From positions 1-32,403 of the forward strand of contig JAUMYJ010000015.1 of NCBI GenBank assembly GCA_030528715.1: a DNA stretch of 32,403 bases, read 5' to 3'. A program made the translations under genes and the position numbers. This stretch comes from Bacteroidales bacterium. Its GTDB lineage: Bacteria; Bacteroidota; Bacteroidia; Bacteroidales; Bacteroidaceae. The notes beneath the pieces were generated by a model that did not search any database, was not told where the DNA came from, and saw only the letters and a list, made by a program, of their open reading frames with translations. How positions within the stretch are numbered: the stretch's first letter is position 1; every line of letters begins with the position of its first letter. Positions 31,238 to 32,403 of this stretch are shown in pieces.

Positions 31238-31972
31238 ATGTACGAACAGGAGAAAATAAAACCCTACGGAAGCCATGAGCGAAAGGGGGTACAAGTGGCC
31301 AAGATGTTTGATAACATAGCCCACTCTTATGACAAGCTTAATCATTTACTTTCTTTTGGCATTGATCGTAGCTGGCGTAGAGAGGCTTTGCTTACACTCG
31401 CACCTTATGCACCTCAGTCGCTGCTAGATGTGGCTACGGGTACGGGTGACTTTGCTCTACTTGCTGCACAGCTGTTGAAGCCACAGCATATTTTGGGGGT
31501 TGATATTTCGGCAGGTATGCTTGAAGTCGGTCAGCAAAAGATAGAGGCTGTAGGTTTGCAAGATATTATCCGCTTGCAGGTAGAAGATTGTATGCAGCTC
31601 TCGCTCGCAGACGAGTGTTTTGATGCTGCTACCGTTGCTTATGGTGTACGCAATTTTGAGGATTTAGAGAAGGGGTTACGCGAACTCTATCGTGTGCTCA
31701 AACCTGGTGGCCACTTGGTCATCATAGAGCTAACAACCCCTCAGAGCTTTCCGATGAAACAACTGTTTACACTCTACTCATCGGTTGTAATGCCACTCGT
31801 TGGCCGTCTTATTTCAAAAGATAAGTCAGCGTATAGCTATCTACCAGCCACGATGAAAGCTTTTCCCCAAGGAGAGGTTATGAGTGAAATACTGCTCAAA
31901 GTAGGCTTCAAAAGGGCTCAATTTAGACGCTTTACCTTTGGTATCAGTACGCTTTATGTTGCCACAAAATAA
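31238..31972 (+). CDS. ubiE: Demethylmenaquinone methyltransferase (UbiE/MenG)
   Basis: This SAM-dependent enzyme methylates demethylmenaquinone in the last step of menaquinone synthesis. The 244-residue protein has the class I methyltransferase motif [16 protein letters not shown] near 68-82, GVDISAGML near 93-101 and [15 protein letters not shown] near 136-150, a family hallmark. [14 protein letters not shown] lies near 164-177. [20 protein letters not shown] near the N-terminus is also characteristic. The length is normal. It lies 23 bp after the lipoprotein gene and 10 bp before aroE. Confidence 0.94.
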   Translation: MYEQEKIKPYGSHERKGVQVAKMFDNIAHSYDKLNHLLSFGIDRSWRREALLTLAPYAPQSLLDVATGTGDFALLAAQLLKPQHILGVDISAGMLEVGQQKIEAVGLQDIIRLQVEDCMQLSLADECFDAATVAYGVRNFEDLEKGLRELYRVLKPGGHLVIIELTTPQSFPMKQLFTLYSSVVMPLVGRLISKDKSAYSYLPATMKAFPQGEVMSEILLKVGFKRAQFRRFTFGISTLYVATK

Positions 31973-31982
31973 AAATAAAGTC

Positions 31983-32403
31983 ATGCCAACAGTACGACGC
32001 TATGGTCTCATTGGCTATCCTTTGGGGCACTCATTCTCGGCAAAGTATTTTACAGAAAAGTTTGATCGTGAGCAGATTGCAGCTCAGTATCACAATTATG
32101 CTATTGGTGCTATCCAAGACCTACCACAACTTATTGTTAGAGAGGGAGAGCAGCTGCTAGGTTTTAATGTAACGATACCCTACAAGGAGGCCATTTTACC
32201 TTATCTGCATGAGGTTAGTGTGGTAGCGCAAGAAATAGGTGCTGTTAATTGTGTGGCTGTGGAGTGGCATGCAGGACGCTACCGTCTAAAAGGCTATAAC
32301 ACGGATGCCATCGGTTTTGGCGAACATATCACTCCGCAGTTAGCTAACCATCGTCAAGCCCTTGTTTTAGGTACGGGGGGAGCTGCAAAGGCAGTAACAG
32401 TGG
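31983..32403 (+). CDS. aroE: Shikimate dehydrogenase, 5' part only
   Basis: AroE reduces 3-dehydroshikimate to shikimate with NADPH in aromatic amino acid synthesis. The frame opens with ATG at 31983 and is open to the window end (140 codons), so the 3' half is missing. Visible motifs are GYPLGHSFSAKYF near 10-22 (substrate Ser pair), NVTIPYKEAI near 61-70 with the catalytic Lys, GAVNCV near 87-92, GYNTDAIGF near 104-112 and the NADPH-binding LGTGGAAKAV near 130-139. All expected residues up to this point are intact. It follows ubiE by 10 bp. The order ubiE-aroE is also remembered from other Bacteroidales. Confidence 0.93.
   Translation, partial: MPTVRRYGLIGYPLGHSFSAKYFTEKFDREQIAAQYHNYAIGAIQDLPQLIVREGEQLLGFNVTIPYKEAILPYLHEVSVVAQEIGAVNCVAVEWHAGRYRLKGYNTDAIGFGEHITPQLANHRQALVLGTGGAAKAVTV

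Overview
The window looks like a chromosomal segment from a member of the Bacteroidales (phylum Bacteroidota), most likely a Porphyromonas-like organism. The reasons are: many promoters of the Bacteroidota type (TTTG, about 19-20 bp, TAnnTTTG), few Shine-Dalgarno sequences, a TonB-dependent receptor with an N-terminal carboxypeptidase-regulatory-like domain, a DUF5686 outer-membrane protein, a Wzi-type capsule protein, an HU-like protein of the Bacteroidota type, a class III fructose-1,6-bisphosphatase and two miaA paralogues. No rRNA, tRNA, CRISPR array, intact insertion sequence or prophage was seen.

Layout. 1-5935: the tail of an upstream gene, then miaA (copy 1), a class A penicillin-binding protein and a TonB-dependent receptor, all rightward and closely spaced, ending in a hairpin terminator. 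6131-8259: a promoter and the class III fructose-1,6-bisphosphatase. 8260-9133: a small accessory-looking patch with a 16-bp inverted repeat carrying outward-facing promoter-like boxes, a fragment of a restriction/methylase N-terminal domain without a good start codon, and two hairpins. 9134-11022: miaA (copy 2) overlapping a lipid-kinase-like gene with a degenerate nucleotide-binding motif. 11116-12495: a tandem pair of small exported paralogues (probably DUF4488), each with its own promoter. 12662-15803: an acyl-CoA synthetase and a class II fructose-bisphosphate aldolase. 16027-16663: a DUF3256-like exported protein whose promoter predicts a leaderless mRNA.

16752-20633 is the most unusual region. 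It is a compact six-gene operon: a phosphoglycosyl transferase, an NTP_transf_5-type nucleotidyltransferase, a small secreted protein of unknown function, an HPr-kinase-like P-loop kinase, an S24/S26 peptidase with an apparent Ser/His pair, and a PqqD-family protein. HPr-kinase-like, PqqD-like and nucleotidyltransferase genes are known to travel together (the so-called HPr-rel-A arrangement) and also occur in lasso-peptide clusters. Here there is no visible radical-SAM enzyme, lasso cyclase or transporter, so the pathway and substrate are unclear.

20940-22298 encodes inositol-phosphate synthase, which suggests inositol lipids. It is followed by a large DUF5686 outer-membrane protein. Convergent to that is the only leftward gene, an HU-like protein with a C-terminal helix-turn-helix-like segment. 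A 563-bp intergenic region follows, containing three phased 21-bp direct repeats. From about 26227 to the window end runs one long rightward unit: a conserved unknown, a coiled-coil protein, a ZapA-like protein, RNase Y, Wzi-like capsule protein, a lipocalin-like lipoprotein, the menaquinone methyltransferase and the 5' part of aroE.

All calls come from reading motifs by eye; no database search was possible.
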